A stretch of DNA of 46,133 nt from Bacteroides sp. 43_108 (GTDB lineage Bacteria; Bacteroidota; Bacteroidia; Bacteroidales; Bacteroidaceae). Below the pieces are notes generated by a model. The model was given only the letters and a program-made list of their open reading frames with translations. It was not told where the DNA came from and made no database searches. Position 1 is the first letter of the stretch. Each line of letters begins with the position of its first letter. Positions 17,402 through 25,772 of the stretch are shown here, one piece after another. The position numbers and the translations under genes were made by a program. The stretch is from contig MNQS01000011.1 of the NCBI GenBank assembly GCA_001915545.1, positions 1 to 46,133 on the forward strand, read 5' to 3'.

Positions 17402-17887
17402 ATGATAAGAAAAATCTTTCTTGCAGTAATTCTGGCAACAATAGGAACTGTTGCAGCTAATGCACAATTCGAGAAGGGGAAATGGTATGTGAACGGATCT
17501 CTGACAGGTCTTGACCTCTCATACAGCAAAAGGAGCGATCTTAGTTTCGGTTTTGAAGGAACTGCCGGATATATGTTCGCAAAAGACTGGATGGTGACAG
17601 GAAGCGTAGGCATAGACTGTTCAGACTCTCGCTGCAACAGCATATATGTGGGTGCAAAGTGCCGTTACTATATTGAACAGAACGGACTCTATCTTGCATT
17701 CGGAGCTAAAATGCTTCATGAATACAAGAGCATAAACGACTTTGAACTCACACCTGAAGTCGGCTACTGCTTCTTCCTGAACAAGAACGTAACTATCGAA
17801 CCAAGCGTTTACTACGACATGAGTCTCGGACATTTTGCGGACTACAGCAAGGTAGGACTCAAAGTCGGATTGGGTATATTCTTCTGA
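17402..17887 (+). CDS. Small outer-membrane beta-barrel protein
   Basis: This 161-residue protein has a signal peptide ending ANA-Q (residue 21). Alternating hydrophobic strands follow (KWYVNGSLTGLDLSYS, SLTFGFEG-like strands, SIYVGAKCRYYIE, GLYLAFGAKMLHEY), and it ends in aromatic GLGIFF with a terminal Phe, as expected for BAM-inserted barrels. The length suits an 8-stranded barrel. It lies 61 bases after the small membrane protein and before a strong terminator, so it may be in the cstA transcript. Specific function is unknown. Confidence 0.8.
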   Translation: MIRKIFLAVILATIGTVAANAQFEKGKWYVNGSLTGLDLSYSKRSDLSFGFEGTAGYMFAKDWMVTGSVGIDCSDSRCNSIYVGAKCRYYIEQNGLYLAFGAKMLHEYKSINDFELTPEVGYCFFLNKNVTIEPSVYYDMSLGHFADYSKVGLKVGLGIFF

Positions 17888-17907
17888 TAAACGAACTGAA
17901 AACCATA

Positions 17908-17962
17908 AAAAAAACGATACCGTATTCGAGAAATGTTTTTCTCTGTACGGTATCGTTTTTTT
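17908..17962. terminator. Bidirectional intrinsic terminator
   Basis: A 17-bp perfect stem (17908-17924 with 17946-17962) consists of an A run, CGATACCGTA, its complement and a T run. It sits between convergent genes (barrel on +, DHODH-like on -) and serves both strands. Confidence 0.95.
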
Positions 17963-17972
17963 ATATGCCATT

Positions 17973-17998
17973 CGTAATCTGCATGCAAGCAGATTACG
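17973..17998. other. Perfect hairpin next to the bidirectional terminator
   Basis: CGTAATCTGC (17973-17982) pairs with GCAGATTACG (17989-17998) around a 6-nt loop. It lies 15 bases past the stop of the DHODH-like gene on the minus strand and may protect that mRNA's 3' end. It has no U tract of its own. Confidence 0.5.
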
Positions 17999-18012
17999 GC
18001 GATTTACGTAAT

Positions 18013-18987
18013 TTACTCTCCTGTGTGGAAAGCTGTAAGGAACTGAGTACGGTCGAGTACGGAATAATCTTTCACATTCTTGAGATTGAGTTTTCCGCGC
18101 ATCTGATCGATTGAATCAAATCCCTTGCTCTTCATCCAGCTTTCGAGTCGGCTGATCATTGAAGATACAACATCTGTACCGTCGTGATAGAAAGCACTGC
18201 ATACTTCTACTGCAGATGCACCGGCAAGTATAGACTTGATGACAGCATCACCGTCGTGCACTCCTCCAGAAACGGCATATCTGACGTTCGGAATAAGCGC
18301 AGAGCATATACCTGTCCAACGAAGACGGTCGCTGAGGTCTGAAGCATTGCTGTATACCTGGCCTGCGCAATAATCCATCTTTTCGATGTTTATGTCGGTA
18401 TGGAAATAGCGGTTGAAAAGAACGACATCCTTTGCACCGTGTGCATAAAGCTTCTGCACTGTAGCGGCAGGGTTTGTAAGATTCTGTCCCATCTTTACGA
18501 TTACAGGCACAGACACTTCGCGCTTCACTTCTTCAACGATTTCTGCGTGACGCTCTTCGTATTCTCCGAACTTGTAGTCCTTTGATGCAACGAGAGACAT
18601 GATGTTGAGCTCTATGGCGTCAGCACCGGCATCTTCAATGATTTTTGCAAAAGAGCTCCACTCTCCAATCTGAGAGCAGCAGATGCTTGCAATGACCGGT
18701 ATAGAGCACAATTTCTTGGTGTTTTCCACAAGAGTAATGTAGTTGTTGAGTTCATTGCCTCTTACATACTCTCTAAGCATATCGACTCCTTCACCTGTAG
18801 AATCGCCATGCATGGCTTTTGTCTTCTCGGAAATCTGCTCCTCGAAGATTGATTTCAGAACAACGGCACTTACTCCTGCATCCTGAAGTTTCTTGCATCT
18901 GTCAGGACTGGAAGTAAATCCGGAACTTGCCGCGATTATAGGGTTTTCCAATTTTATTCCGGCAAAGGTGGTAGTTATATCTGCCAT
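18013..18987 (-). CDS. Dihydroorotate dehydrogenase-like flavoprotein (non-canonical active site)
   Basis: This 324-residue cytosolic TIM-barrel protein resembles class 1 dihydroorotate dehydrogenases. It has NPIIAASSGFTSSPDR near 15-30, VVLKSI (Lys45, likely FMN contact), VPVIVKMGQNLTN, AVSGGVHDGDAVIKSILAGASAVEVCSAF (FMN phosphate loop) near the end. Class 1 enzymes carry an active-site Cys within an NxSCPN-like segment. Here the aligned stretch is ELNIMSLVAS (126-135), with no Cys. It is therefore a paralogue with unknown substrate, not a proven pyrimidine enzyme. This type is widespread in Bacteroidota as dihydroorotate dehydrogenase-like protein. It lies 192 bases downstream of the TPR gene and may have its own promoter. 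Confidence 0.85.
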   Translation of the reverse strand: MADITTTFAGIKLENPIIAASSGFTSSPDRCKKLQDAGVSAVVLKSIFEEQISEKTKAMHGDSTGEGVDMLREYVRGNELNNYITLVENTKKLCSIPVIASICCSQIGEWSSFAKIIEDAGADAIELNIMSLVASKDYKFGEYEERHAEIVEEVKREVSVPVIVKMGQNLTNPAATVQKLYAHGAKDVVLFNRYFHTDINIEKMDYCAGQVYSNASDLSDRLRWTGICSALIPNVRYAVSGGVHDGDAVIKSILAGASAVEVCSAFYHDGTDVVSSMISRLESWMKSKGFDSIDQMRGKLNLKNVKDYSVLDRTQFLTAFHTGE

Positions 18988-19179
18988 GATTATTATGATT
19001 TAAGTATTAAAAAAATATCTTTTCAAAACAAGCCTTGAAACCTGCAACGAACAAAAAGTATTGCACAGCCGGACTTGCACCTTGCAATAATCGGCATTTT
19101 TAATGAGATATTCAAGATATACTGCATTTAAAATCGGTATTGCATAATCGGCGCAACAGGCATTCGGTGAAAAAGCATA

Positions 19180-20169
19180 TCAAATCCAGATCTTGAACTG
19201 ATATGGGTTAAGCTGATTGTAGGCTTCGACAAATTTCTCTTCGATATTCGAGAACTTTCCGCTCAGATTCTTCTCTTCTTCCGGAGCCAGTTCCAACGCC
19301 TTCTTTACATCTTCCATAGCACCTTTCTTATCGCCGCTCTCCAAACGTACAGCTCCGCGTGCCCTATACAGAAGCGGTGAATCAGTATTCTGCTCCATTC
19401 CTTCCTCCAAAGTCTGCAGCGCCTTATCCTTATCGTTCAGCTTCAGATAAATATTGCTAAGACCTACATATATCTCTGGTTCAAAAGGATTTAAAGAAAT
19501 GGCTTTTTCCAAAAGTTCTGCCGCTTCGGATTCACGACCTGTATGAGCGCATACGCAAGATTTCAGACGAAGAACTTCCTCCGATTCTTCACCGTTGTGC
19601 TGCATCAGCACGTCTGCATCCTTCTCTGCTTCGCCGAACTGCATCATACGGCACAGAACCTGTCCGCGCAAAAGATATGCTTCAAAATAATCATCTTTCA
19701 GAGAAATGGCCTGAGTAAGCTGAACTACAGCCTCAAGATAGTTTTCCTGCTTATTGGCCTTTTCAGCCAGAAGATAGTGAGGCATAGCCAGATCTGGAGA
19801 GAGCTGAAGAGCCTTGCGGCACTCGCTGTCGGCCATATCGAACTTGCCGGCCTGTATGCATACATCGGCCAAGGAAATATGGTATCCCGGAGTATCTGGT
19901 TCAAGATTGCAAAGAGCTTCCAGATTAGATACAGCTCCGTCAAAATCATTTTTTGACAAACATATACGTGCAATTGCCTGACGAATCTCTGCATCGTCAG
20001 CTATTTCCAAAGCCTTTTCAAAACACTTTTCTGCGTAGTCAACCTTACCCATGTTGAGAGCACTCAAACCATCGTACTTGAATACGTCAAAATTGCGTCG
20101 ATTTTCATTCTGCTTCTTTTCCTCATCAGACTCTTCCTTGCCTGTAAGCAGTGTTTTCAAAAATCCCAT
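19180..20169 (-). CDS. Tetratricopeptide repeat protein
   Basis: This 329-residue cytosolic protein has no signal peptide. At least seven TPR units run from about residue 30 to 300: FKYDGLSALNMGKVDYAEKCFEKALEI, PGYHISLADVCIQAGKFDMADSECRKALQLSP, EAYLLRGQVLCRMMQFGEAEK, PEIYVGLSNIYLKLNDKDKALQTLEEG, PLLYRARGAVRLESGDKKGAMEDVKKALEL. TPR arrays are protein-binding scaffolds. It is the third gene of the recJ-recQ-TPR run (33 bases after recQ), but a DNA-repair role is not shown by the sequence. Confidence 0.88.
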   Translation of the reverse strand: MGFLKTLLTGKEESDEEKKQNENRRNFDVFKYDGLSALNMGKVDYAEKCFEKALEIADDAEIRQAIARICLSKNDFDGAVSNLEALCNLEPDTPGYHISLADVCIQAGKFDMADSECRKALQLSPDLAMPHYLLAEKANKQENYLEAVVQLTQAISLKDDYFEAYLLRGQVLCRMMQFGEAEKDADVLMQHNGEESEEVLRLKSCVCAHTGRESEAAELLEKAISLNPFEPEIYVGLSNIYLKLNDKDKALQTLEEGMEQNTDSPLLYRARGAVRLESGDKKGAMEDVKKALELAPEEEKNLSGKFSNIEEKFVEAYNQLNPYQFKIWI

Positions 20170-20202
20170 ATATTTCTGTTTTTAATGTTTATCTTATTAA
20201 AT

Positions 20203-22134
20203 CTATTTCGTCGGTCTATTGATTTTCAATCGTCCGAGTTCGGTTTCAATCTCTTCCTCCGCAACCATGTACCGTACAGCCTCATCGAGTACATCTCTGT
20301 TCAGAAGAAGTTCATTGAGCTCGACAACCGGATGGAATTCCCCATCGGAAAGAAGCTCGAGTATTTTCTGTCTCGCTTCGGCAACGAGATTTTTCTGCAT
20401 GTTGAAATCCGAACGTCTCTTCGCACTTATGCAGACATCACACTGCCCGCAATCATCGGTATCCTTTTCTCCGAAATAAGCAAGAAGCATCTTGCTGCGG
20501 CAGATGTTTGTTTCGGATACATAATCAATCATACGGCCGATACGTTTGGCATATTCTTTCTTACGGTCATCGTAAACCATAGGTGAAAGATATATTCTCT
20601 CGGTATCGACACGCGGGCATGTGAACATTATTGTAGGTGTTCTCCTACCGGGAATGTAGCTTACAACACGATTGGAGTTAAGACGTTTGAGAATTCCGTA
20701 AACCAAATCATTCTTAAGTCCCGTCAATCCGGAAAGCAATGTTTCTTCAATATAGACATAGTCGGCAAACACGCCTGTATAATGGCGCAAGATAGCCTGC
20801 ATGACGGCTTCAGCTTCGGAATCGGAATTTTGTATGCGATAGAGTTCTTCCTTGGTTGCAAGAAACTTCAGACGTGACTTATAGTCTCTTTCTTCTTCAT
20901 ATCGGATATATCCGGCATTGTCGAGAATCTTAAGCGAACTGTCTGTCTGAACGGCAAATTGCCTGAAAGAACGGCAAAAATCTTCAAGGGAGAAATCGAA
21001 GGTCCGACCGCATCCCTCGCTTATGCCGACCTGAAGATAACAGCACACATTTTCGTATGTATTGCGGATATATTCCGGATCCGGATATGTTTCATCTATA
21101 CGCTTCTTAAGCTGTACACTGTCACGCGGGTTATATAGCATGACGGCATAGGCCTTGTTTCCGTCACGGCCAGCCCTGCCGGCTTCTTGAAAATAAGCTT
21201 CGATGGAATCTGGAACATTATAATGGATTACAACACGGACATCAGGCTTATCTATTCCCATACCGAAGGCGTTGGTTGCAACCATGACACGGTTGCGTCC
21301 TCGCGTCCAACTCTTCTGACGAAGATCTTTTTCGGCATCGGTGAGACCGGCATGGAAACTGTCGGCGCTTATACCATTGTCATTTATGAAACGTGCAATT
21401 TCGCCTGTGAGCTTGCGGCTTCGGGTATATACAATGGCACTGCCTTCTGTGACACTTTTCAGAATATGGAGCAATTCGCTGGCCTTATCCTCCGTCGAGC
21501 GAACAATGTAAGCAATGTTCTTTCGCTCAAAACTCATGGAGAATACGTTCTTCTCCTTAAATTCAAGACGCTCCTGTATGTCGTCAACAACCTCTGGAGT
21601 TGCAGTGGCTGTGAGTGCCAGAACAGGAACATGATAGCTTATGAGATGACGTAGTTTGGAAATATTGAGATAGGCCGGACGGAAATCGTATCCCCACTGC
21701 GAGACGCAGTGAGCCTCGTCGACAGTTATCATGCATATATCTTTCATGCGCGATATCTTGGCGACAAACATATCCGAAAGAAGTCGTTCGGGAGAAATGT
21801 AAAGGAAATTATAATGTCCGTATATACAATTGTCGAGAGCTGAAATCATCTCGTCGTGCCCCATACCGGAATAGACTGCAGTGGCCTTTATGCCTTTCAT
21901 GCGCAGCTGCGAAACCTGGTCCTTCATGAGTGCGACAAGAGGCGTAATGACAATACAGAGTCCCTGCATGACCATTGTAGGGACCTGAAATGTCACAGAC
22001 TTGCCACCACCGGTAGGCATCAGTCCCAAAGTATCCTTTCCGCTGCCGATGCTTTCTATAATCTGCTCCTGGATACCCCTGAAACTGTCATACCCCCAGT
22101 ACTGTTTCAATATTTCAAGATATCTGCTCTCCAT
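20203..22134 (-). CDS. recQ: ATP-dependent DNA helicase RecQ
   Basis: This 643-residue SF2 helicase unwinds DNA 3'-5' in recombination and fork repair. The N-terminus has GYDSFRGIQEQII (Q-motif region), Walker A TGGGKS (41-46), DEAH (139-142) with CVSQWGYDFRP, and ALTATATPEV. Domain 2 has ATNAFGMGIDKPDVR and the QxxGRxGR-type EAGRAGRDG. The RecQ zinc site is complete: one Cys in NICRSKM, three in DDCGQCDVC. A short C-terminal winged-helix-like end is present, but a full HRDC domain is not obvious. It starts 6 bases after the recJ stop, so the two are translationally close. Bacteroidota often have two RecQ forms; this is the shorter one. Confidence 0.95.
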   Translation of the reverse strand: MESRYLEILKQYWGYDSFRGIQEQIIESIGSGKDTLGLMPTGGGKSVTFQVPTMVMQGLCIVITPLVALMKDQVSQLRMKGIKATAVYSGMGHDEMISALDNCIYGHYNFLYISPERLLSDMFVAKISRMKDICMITVDEAHCVSQWGYDFRPAYLNISKLRHLISYHVPVLALTATATPEVVDDIQERLEFKEKNVFSMSFERKNIAYIVRSTEDKASELLHILKSVTEGSAIVYTRSRKLTGEIARFINDNGISADSFHAGLTDAEKDLRQKSWTRGRNRVMVATNAFGMGIDKPDVRVVIHYNVPDSIEAYFQEAGRAGRDGNKAYAVMLYNPRDSVQLKKRIDETYPDPEYIRNTYENVCCYLQVGISEGCGRTFDFSLEDFCRSFRQFAVQTDSSLKILDNAGYIRYEEERDYKSRLKFLATKEELYRIQNSDSEAEAVMQAILRHYTGVFADYVYIEETLLSGLTGLKNDLVYGILKRLNSNRVVSYIPGRRTPTIMFTCPRVDTERIYLSPMVYDDRKKEYAKRIGRMIDYVSETNICRSKMLLAYFGEKDTDDCGQCDVCISAKRRSDFNMQKNLVAEARQKILELLSDGEFHPVVELNELLLNRDVLDEAVRYMVAEEEIETELGRLKINRPTK

Positions 22135-22140
22135 TACGTA

Positions 22141-23859
22141 TCATTCAGAAGGTTTGATGTCCTCTATCTGAAGCTGTATATCACCACGTTTATGAGAATT
22201 CTCTTCTATAGTATAAACAATATCAAACGAGCGCTTGGTCTTTATGTATCTGGCCTGAGCACTTTGGCCGAAAGCAATACCGTTCATGACGTTGTTCGAT
22301 TTGTTGTCGACAAGCTCAAGCTTTATATGCTCCTGATCGCGTCCGACGACTTTGCTGGTACCGTAATCATAAACCTGATGAGTACAGAAGATAGGCTTCT
22401 TGTTGTCAGGGCCGAAAGGACTCATGCGCTTAAGATCGTTGTAGAATCGTGATGTGATGTCCTTGAAATTTATGACAGCGTCTATCTCAATTATCGCATC
22501 CGTCTGCTCGGGTTCTATATTCGAACTTACGTATTCTTCGAAACGCTTCTTGAAAAGCTCCACGTTCTCGACCTTCATAGACAATCCTGCGGCATAGGTA
22601 TGACCGCCGAAATTCTCAAGCAGGTCACGGCACTGCTCTATCGCCCTATAGACATCAAATCCGCTAACGCTTCGCGCAGAACCCGTCACCATATCACCGC
22701 TTCGGGTAAGCACAACTGCCGGACGGAAATATATTTCAGTAAGTCTTGAAGCGACAATTCCGATAACGCCTTTGTGCCAATCCTCATTGTAAAGAACTAT
22801 AGAGTGGTTGGTGTCCAGCTTATCCATCTTCTCAACAATGCCGTTGGCTTCCTCTGTCATCTTCTTGTCAAGTTCCTTACGCTCTTCGTTATACTTGTTG
22901 ATAAGCGAAGCCATTCTCTTTGCACGGGCATAGTCGTGCTCAACAAGAAGAGCAACAGACTCCTTGCCGTTCTGCATGCGTCCAGAAGCATTGATGCGGG
23001 GGCCAATCTTGAAGATGATATCGCTCATGGTGATATCCTTTCCCTGAAGTCCGCAGATTTCGATTACAGATTTAAGTCCCACACTAGGGTTGGAATTAAG
23101 TTGCCTCAATCCGTAATATGCAAGAATACGGTTCTCTCCCATCACTGGCACGATGTCGGATGCAATGCTCACGGCTACAAGATCGAGCAAAGGAACAAGC
23201 ATACTGAAACTTATGCCGTTATTTTTGGCAAAAGCCTGCATGAATTTGAATCCGACTCCACATCCGGAAAGATGCTTGTAAGGATACGTGGCATCGGGGC
23301 GCTTTGCATTCAATATGGCAGCGGCCACGGGCATAACCTCATCAGGTACATGATGGTCGCAGATGATGAAATCAATGCCTTTTTCCTTTGCATAGGCAAT
23401 TTCCTCGACAGCCTTTATTCCGCAGTCGAGCACAATCACAAGCTTCACGCCGGCCTCGTAAGCAAAATCTATGCCTTGACGAGAAACTCCATAACCTTCT
23501 TCATATCGGTCAGGAATATAATAATCAATGTTGGAATAGAACTGCCTCAAGAATCTGTAAACCAGAGCCACGGCAGTGCAACCATCTACATCGTAATCGC
23601 CATACACAAGAATGCGTTCCTTGCGTCCCATAGCCTCGTTCAAACGATCGACAGCCTTCTGCATGTCCTTCATCTTGAACGGATCTATGAGTTCATTCAA
23701 TTGAGGTCTGAAAAAATGCCTTGCTTCTTCGGGCGTAGTAATACCGCGCTCGATAAGCATCCGGCAAATGACGGGATTTACATTTATAGCTCCCGCCAAT
23801 CTCTCAGCCGCCATTTCCTGTTCCGGTGTAGGAGAAATATAAATCCATTTGTTGTTCAT
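22141..23859 (-). CDS. recJ: Single-stranded-DNA-specific exonuclease RecJ
   Basis: RecJ degrades single-stranded DNA 5'-3' in recombination, mismatch and base-excision repair. The 572 residues match the family. DHH-domain motifs are seen: DYDVDG at 88-93, LDCG around Asp145, CDHH at 167-170, and SGCGVGFKF after. The DHHA1 domain follows with NASGRM, GHTYAAGLSM and the C-terminal OB fold. It is the first gene of a run with recQ (6-base gap) and a TPR gene, which links two recombination enzymes that act together in the RecF pathway. Confidence 0.96.
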   Translation of the reverse strand: MNNKWIYISPTPEQEMAAERLAGAINVNPVICRMLIERGITTPEEARHFFRPQLNELIDPFKMKDMQKAVDRLNEAMGRKERILVYGDYDVDGCTAVALVYRFLRQFYSNIDYYIPDRYEEGYGVSRQGIDFAYEAGVKLVIVLDCGIKAVEEIAYAKEKGIDFIICDHHVPDEVMPVAAAILNAKRPDATYPYKHLSGCGVGFKFMQAFAKNNGISFSMLVPLLDLVAVSIASDIVPVMGENRILAYYGLRQLNSNPSVGLKSVIEICGLQGKDITMSDIIFKIGPRINASGRMQNGKESVALLVEHDYARAKRMASLINKYNEERKELDKKMTEEANGIVEKMDKLDTNHSIVLYNEDWHKGVIGIVASRLTEIYFRPAVVLTRSGDMVTGSARSVSGFDVYRAIEQCRDLLENFGGHTYAAGLSMKVENVELFKKRFEEYVSSNIEPEQTDAIIEIDAVINFKDITSRFYNDLKRMSPFGPDNKKPIFCTHQVYDYGTSKVVGRDQEHIKLELVDNKSNNVMNGIAFGQSAQARYIKTKRSFDIVYTIEENSHKRGDIQLQIEDIKPSE

Positions 23860-24083
23860 TTTATGTTGTTATTTTTATTTCTTTCGATGTATGGGATGAA
23901 AAGCCCTACGGAGACTATCGTATACTGAATCGTACGTACAACTCATGTATATTTCCGCAAATGACGTTGGCTGAGCGACTCTTTACGCCCCATTCTGCCC
24001 GCTCCATCCCGAATGCGCTTTTAAAGGCGCATATTAGATTGTAAAGTTATATAAAATGTAATTATTACTTATTTCATTCGATG

Positions 24084-24101
24084 TTAATTTTGCAAAATTA
24101 A
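24084..24101. promoter_or_regulatory. 18-bp palindrome carrying -7 boxes on both strands
   Basis: TTAATTTTGCAAAATTAA is a perfect 18-bp palindrome. It contains TAATTTTG (24085-24092, +) and its mirror (24093-24100, -), each matching TAnnTTTG. The minus box lies about 234 bases upstream of recJ and may start it; the plus box has no gene to its right. It may instead be a regulator site. Neither strand has a well-spaced -33 element. The remaining parts of the 660-base gap 23860-24519 hold a small ATGCGC/GCGCAT hairpin (24013-24032) and the terminator at 24468-24496, with no convincing gene. Confidence 0.4.
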
Positions 24102-24467
24102 ACAAGCACGACACACAAGCCATAAATCAAATTGGACAATCAATAATCAATATCTGCTAATCCTTAAACGAATATATGAGAACGAATTACTTCAGAAATA
24201 ACTTATATGGCATCAGGCAAACGACTAGGAAAGAAATTCAACGGAAATAAAAAAGTTTTTCATCTGTAGTAAGTTTTTCCTTGTTCTGTTCTAACAACGT
24301 ATCGTTATGTTTGCCAACACAGATTTAAGACATTGTTAGTACGGACAGAACTGTTTGTTATGACATATTTCATTTATTCTGCTTCTCTGAAATTCAGAAC
24401 ATTACTTACAACTGAAAGAATCAAAAAAGGCATGCAGACGGTTAATAGACATAGAATACAACAAAAA

Positions 24468-24496
24468 AGGCTGTACCGTGAATGACGATACAGCCT
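24468..24496 (-). terminator. Intrinsic terminator of the C1 peptidase gene
   Basis: AGGCTGTA (24468-24475) pairs with TACAGCCT (24489-24496). On the minus strand TTTTTTGT follows directly. It lies 24 bases past the peptidase stop. Confidence 0.85.
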
Positions 24497-24519
24497 ATAT
24501 GAAAAATGAAGCTTATTTA

Positions 24520-25722
24520 TTAAAGCTTTATTCCAAGCTTCTTTGCAATGTCCTTAGGAAGAGCGTGCTTGTTGACCAAGATGTTCATAGTCTTGTATGC
24601 AACGAAAGCCTTTGAAGCATACCAAACGCCGTTATACTTTCCTGCAGTTCCCCAAGAGTTCTTAACCATGAAATACTCTTTTCCAGTCTGGTCCTTTGCG
24701 ATACCGTAAATAACCATACCGTGGTCGTCAGTAGTTTCCCAGTTATCGTATGCTGTCTGACGCATCTCCTGAGTAACGTTTATTTCAGGAAGAGGACGAG
24801 AAGTAAGTTCCTTACGTCTGTCAACAGCTGTAAGTCCTGTCCATCTAGCCATGTCTGAACCTGTGAGCTCAGCACCTTTGTCTGCATCTGGACATACAGC
24901 TATACCGTCACGTGTAAAGCCGATTTCACTTACGTCTGCTCCCCATGCAAAAGTATATCCGTTGCGGATAGCATTATCCATCACTTCCATGAACTCGTCA
25001 AGCGGAAGGTTGTAGCTCTGTCCCCAACGCCAGTTGTCCTGAACTTCTATTGCAAACTGGCTGTAGAATGGATGATGAGTGAATGAAGTAAGTGAAACAT
25101 AATCATCCATGTCAAGTCCGAGGCTCTTCATGTATGACTCTGGAGTATATTCCTTGCCCTTGTATGTGAACTTAGCAGGAACTTCTCCAAGATATGTATC
25201 CAGAATTGCGTTGAATCCCTTGAACCAAGCTGGAGAGAGTCTCTTCAGGTTGCCTTTTGCAATTGCATTAACGTAAGCAGAGCTTACTGGATCCAATTCG
25301 TTGAAGTTAGCAAGAGTGTCTCCGTAAAGCGTTCCTGGTTTCGGCATAGCCTCTTCTGGCATCATACCGTAGTTTCTCATGCAGTAAACAGCATCATAGA
25401 AGCTTCCGCCCTGGCTGTATGAGATATCACCGTGGAGACGTACGGCAGCCTTTCCACGATCTTCGTAAGTCTTGTGAACAAGATACATTTCGCACAAGTC
25501 ATATTCGCCTTTGCCCATGCGCAGGAGTTCTGCTTCAAAGAAACCGAGGCTTGAATAAGCCCAGCATGTTCCAGACTGATTCTGGTTCTTTATTGAAGTA
25601 ATAGGATTCTCCTTTACTGTTGTGAAAACAAAACCTTCATTGTTGGCCTCATTCTTTGCTTCCTGAGCAAACGCAGACAACCCCAAAGCGAAAGTTGCCA
25701 TCGATAATAAAAATCTTCTCAT
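24520..25722 (-). CDS. Secreted C1B family cysteine peptidase (bleomycin hydrolase/aminopeptidase C type)
   Basis: This 400-residue protein has a signal peptide ending SAFA-Q (residue 20). The papain-like catalytic set is complete: oxyanion Gln47, nucleophile Cys53 in GTCWAYSS, His334 in DDHGMVIYG and Asn355 in KNSWG. The length and the insert between Cys and His fit family C1B, whose members act as aminopeptidases or oligopeptidases. Cytosolic bleomycin hydrolases lack a signal peptide; this one is exported, as is common in Bacteroidota. It lies 50 bases after the M24B gene in the same direction, so both may be in one transcript for peptide breakdown. Confidence 0.92.
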   Translation of the reverse strand: MRRFLLSMATFALGLSAFAQEAKNEANNEGFVFTTVKENPITSIKNQNQSGTCWAYSSLGFFEAELLRMGKGEYDLCEMYLVHKTYEDRGKAAVRLHGDISYSQGGSFYDAVYCMRNYGMMPEEAMPKPGTLYGDTLANFNELDPVSSAYVNAIAKGNLKRLSPAWFKGFNAILDTYLGEVPAKFTYKGKEYTPESYMKSLGLDMDDYVSLTSFTHHPFYSQFAIEVQDNWRWGQSYNLPLDEFMEVMDNAIRNGYTFAWGADVSEIGFTRDGIAVCPDADKGAELTGSDMARWTGLTAVDRRKELTSRPLPEINVTQEMRQTAYDNWETTDDHGMVIYGIAKDQTGKEYFMVKNSWGTAGKYNGVWYASKAFVAYKTMNILVNKHALPKDIAKKLGIKL

Positions 25723-25772
25723 GTTCTTTTATTGTTTATTTTCAGAGTTATAAAAATCCACTTATCTACTTA

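Noticed and set aside
22774..23928. 384-codon open frame antisense to recJ
   Set aside because: No recognisable domain and fully covered by recJ with complete DHH motifs.
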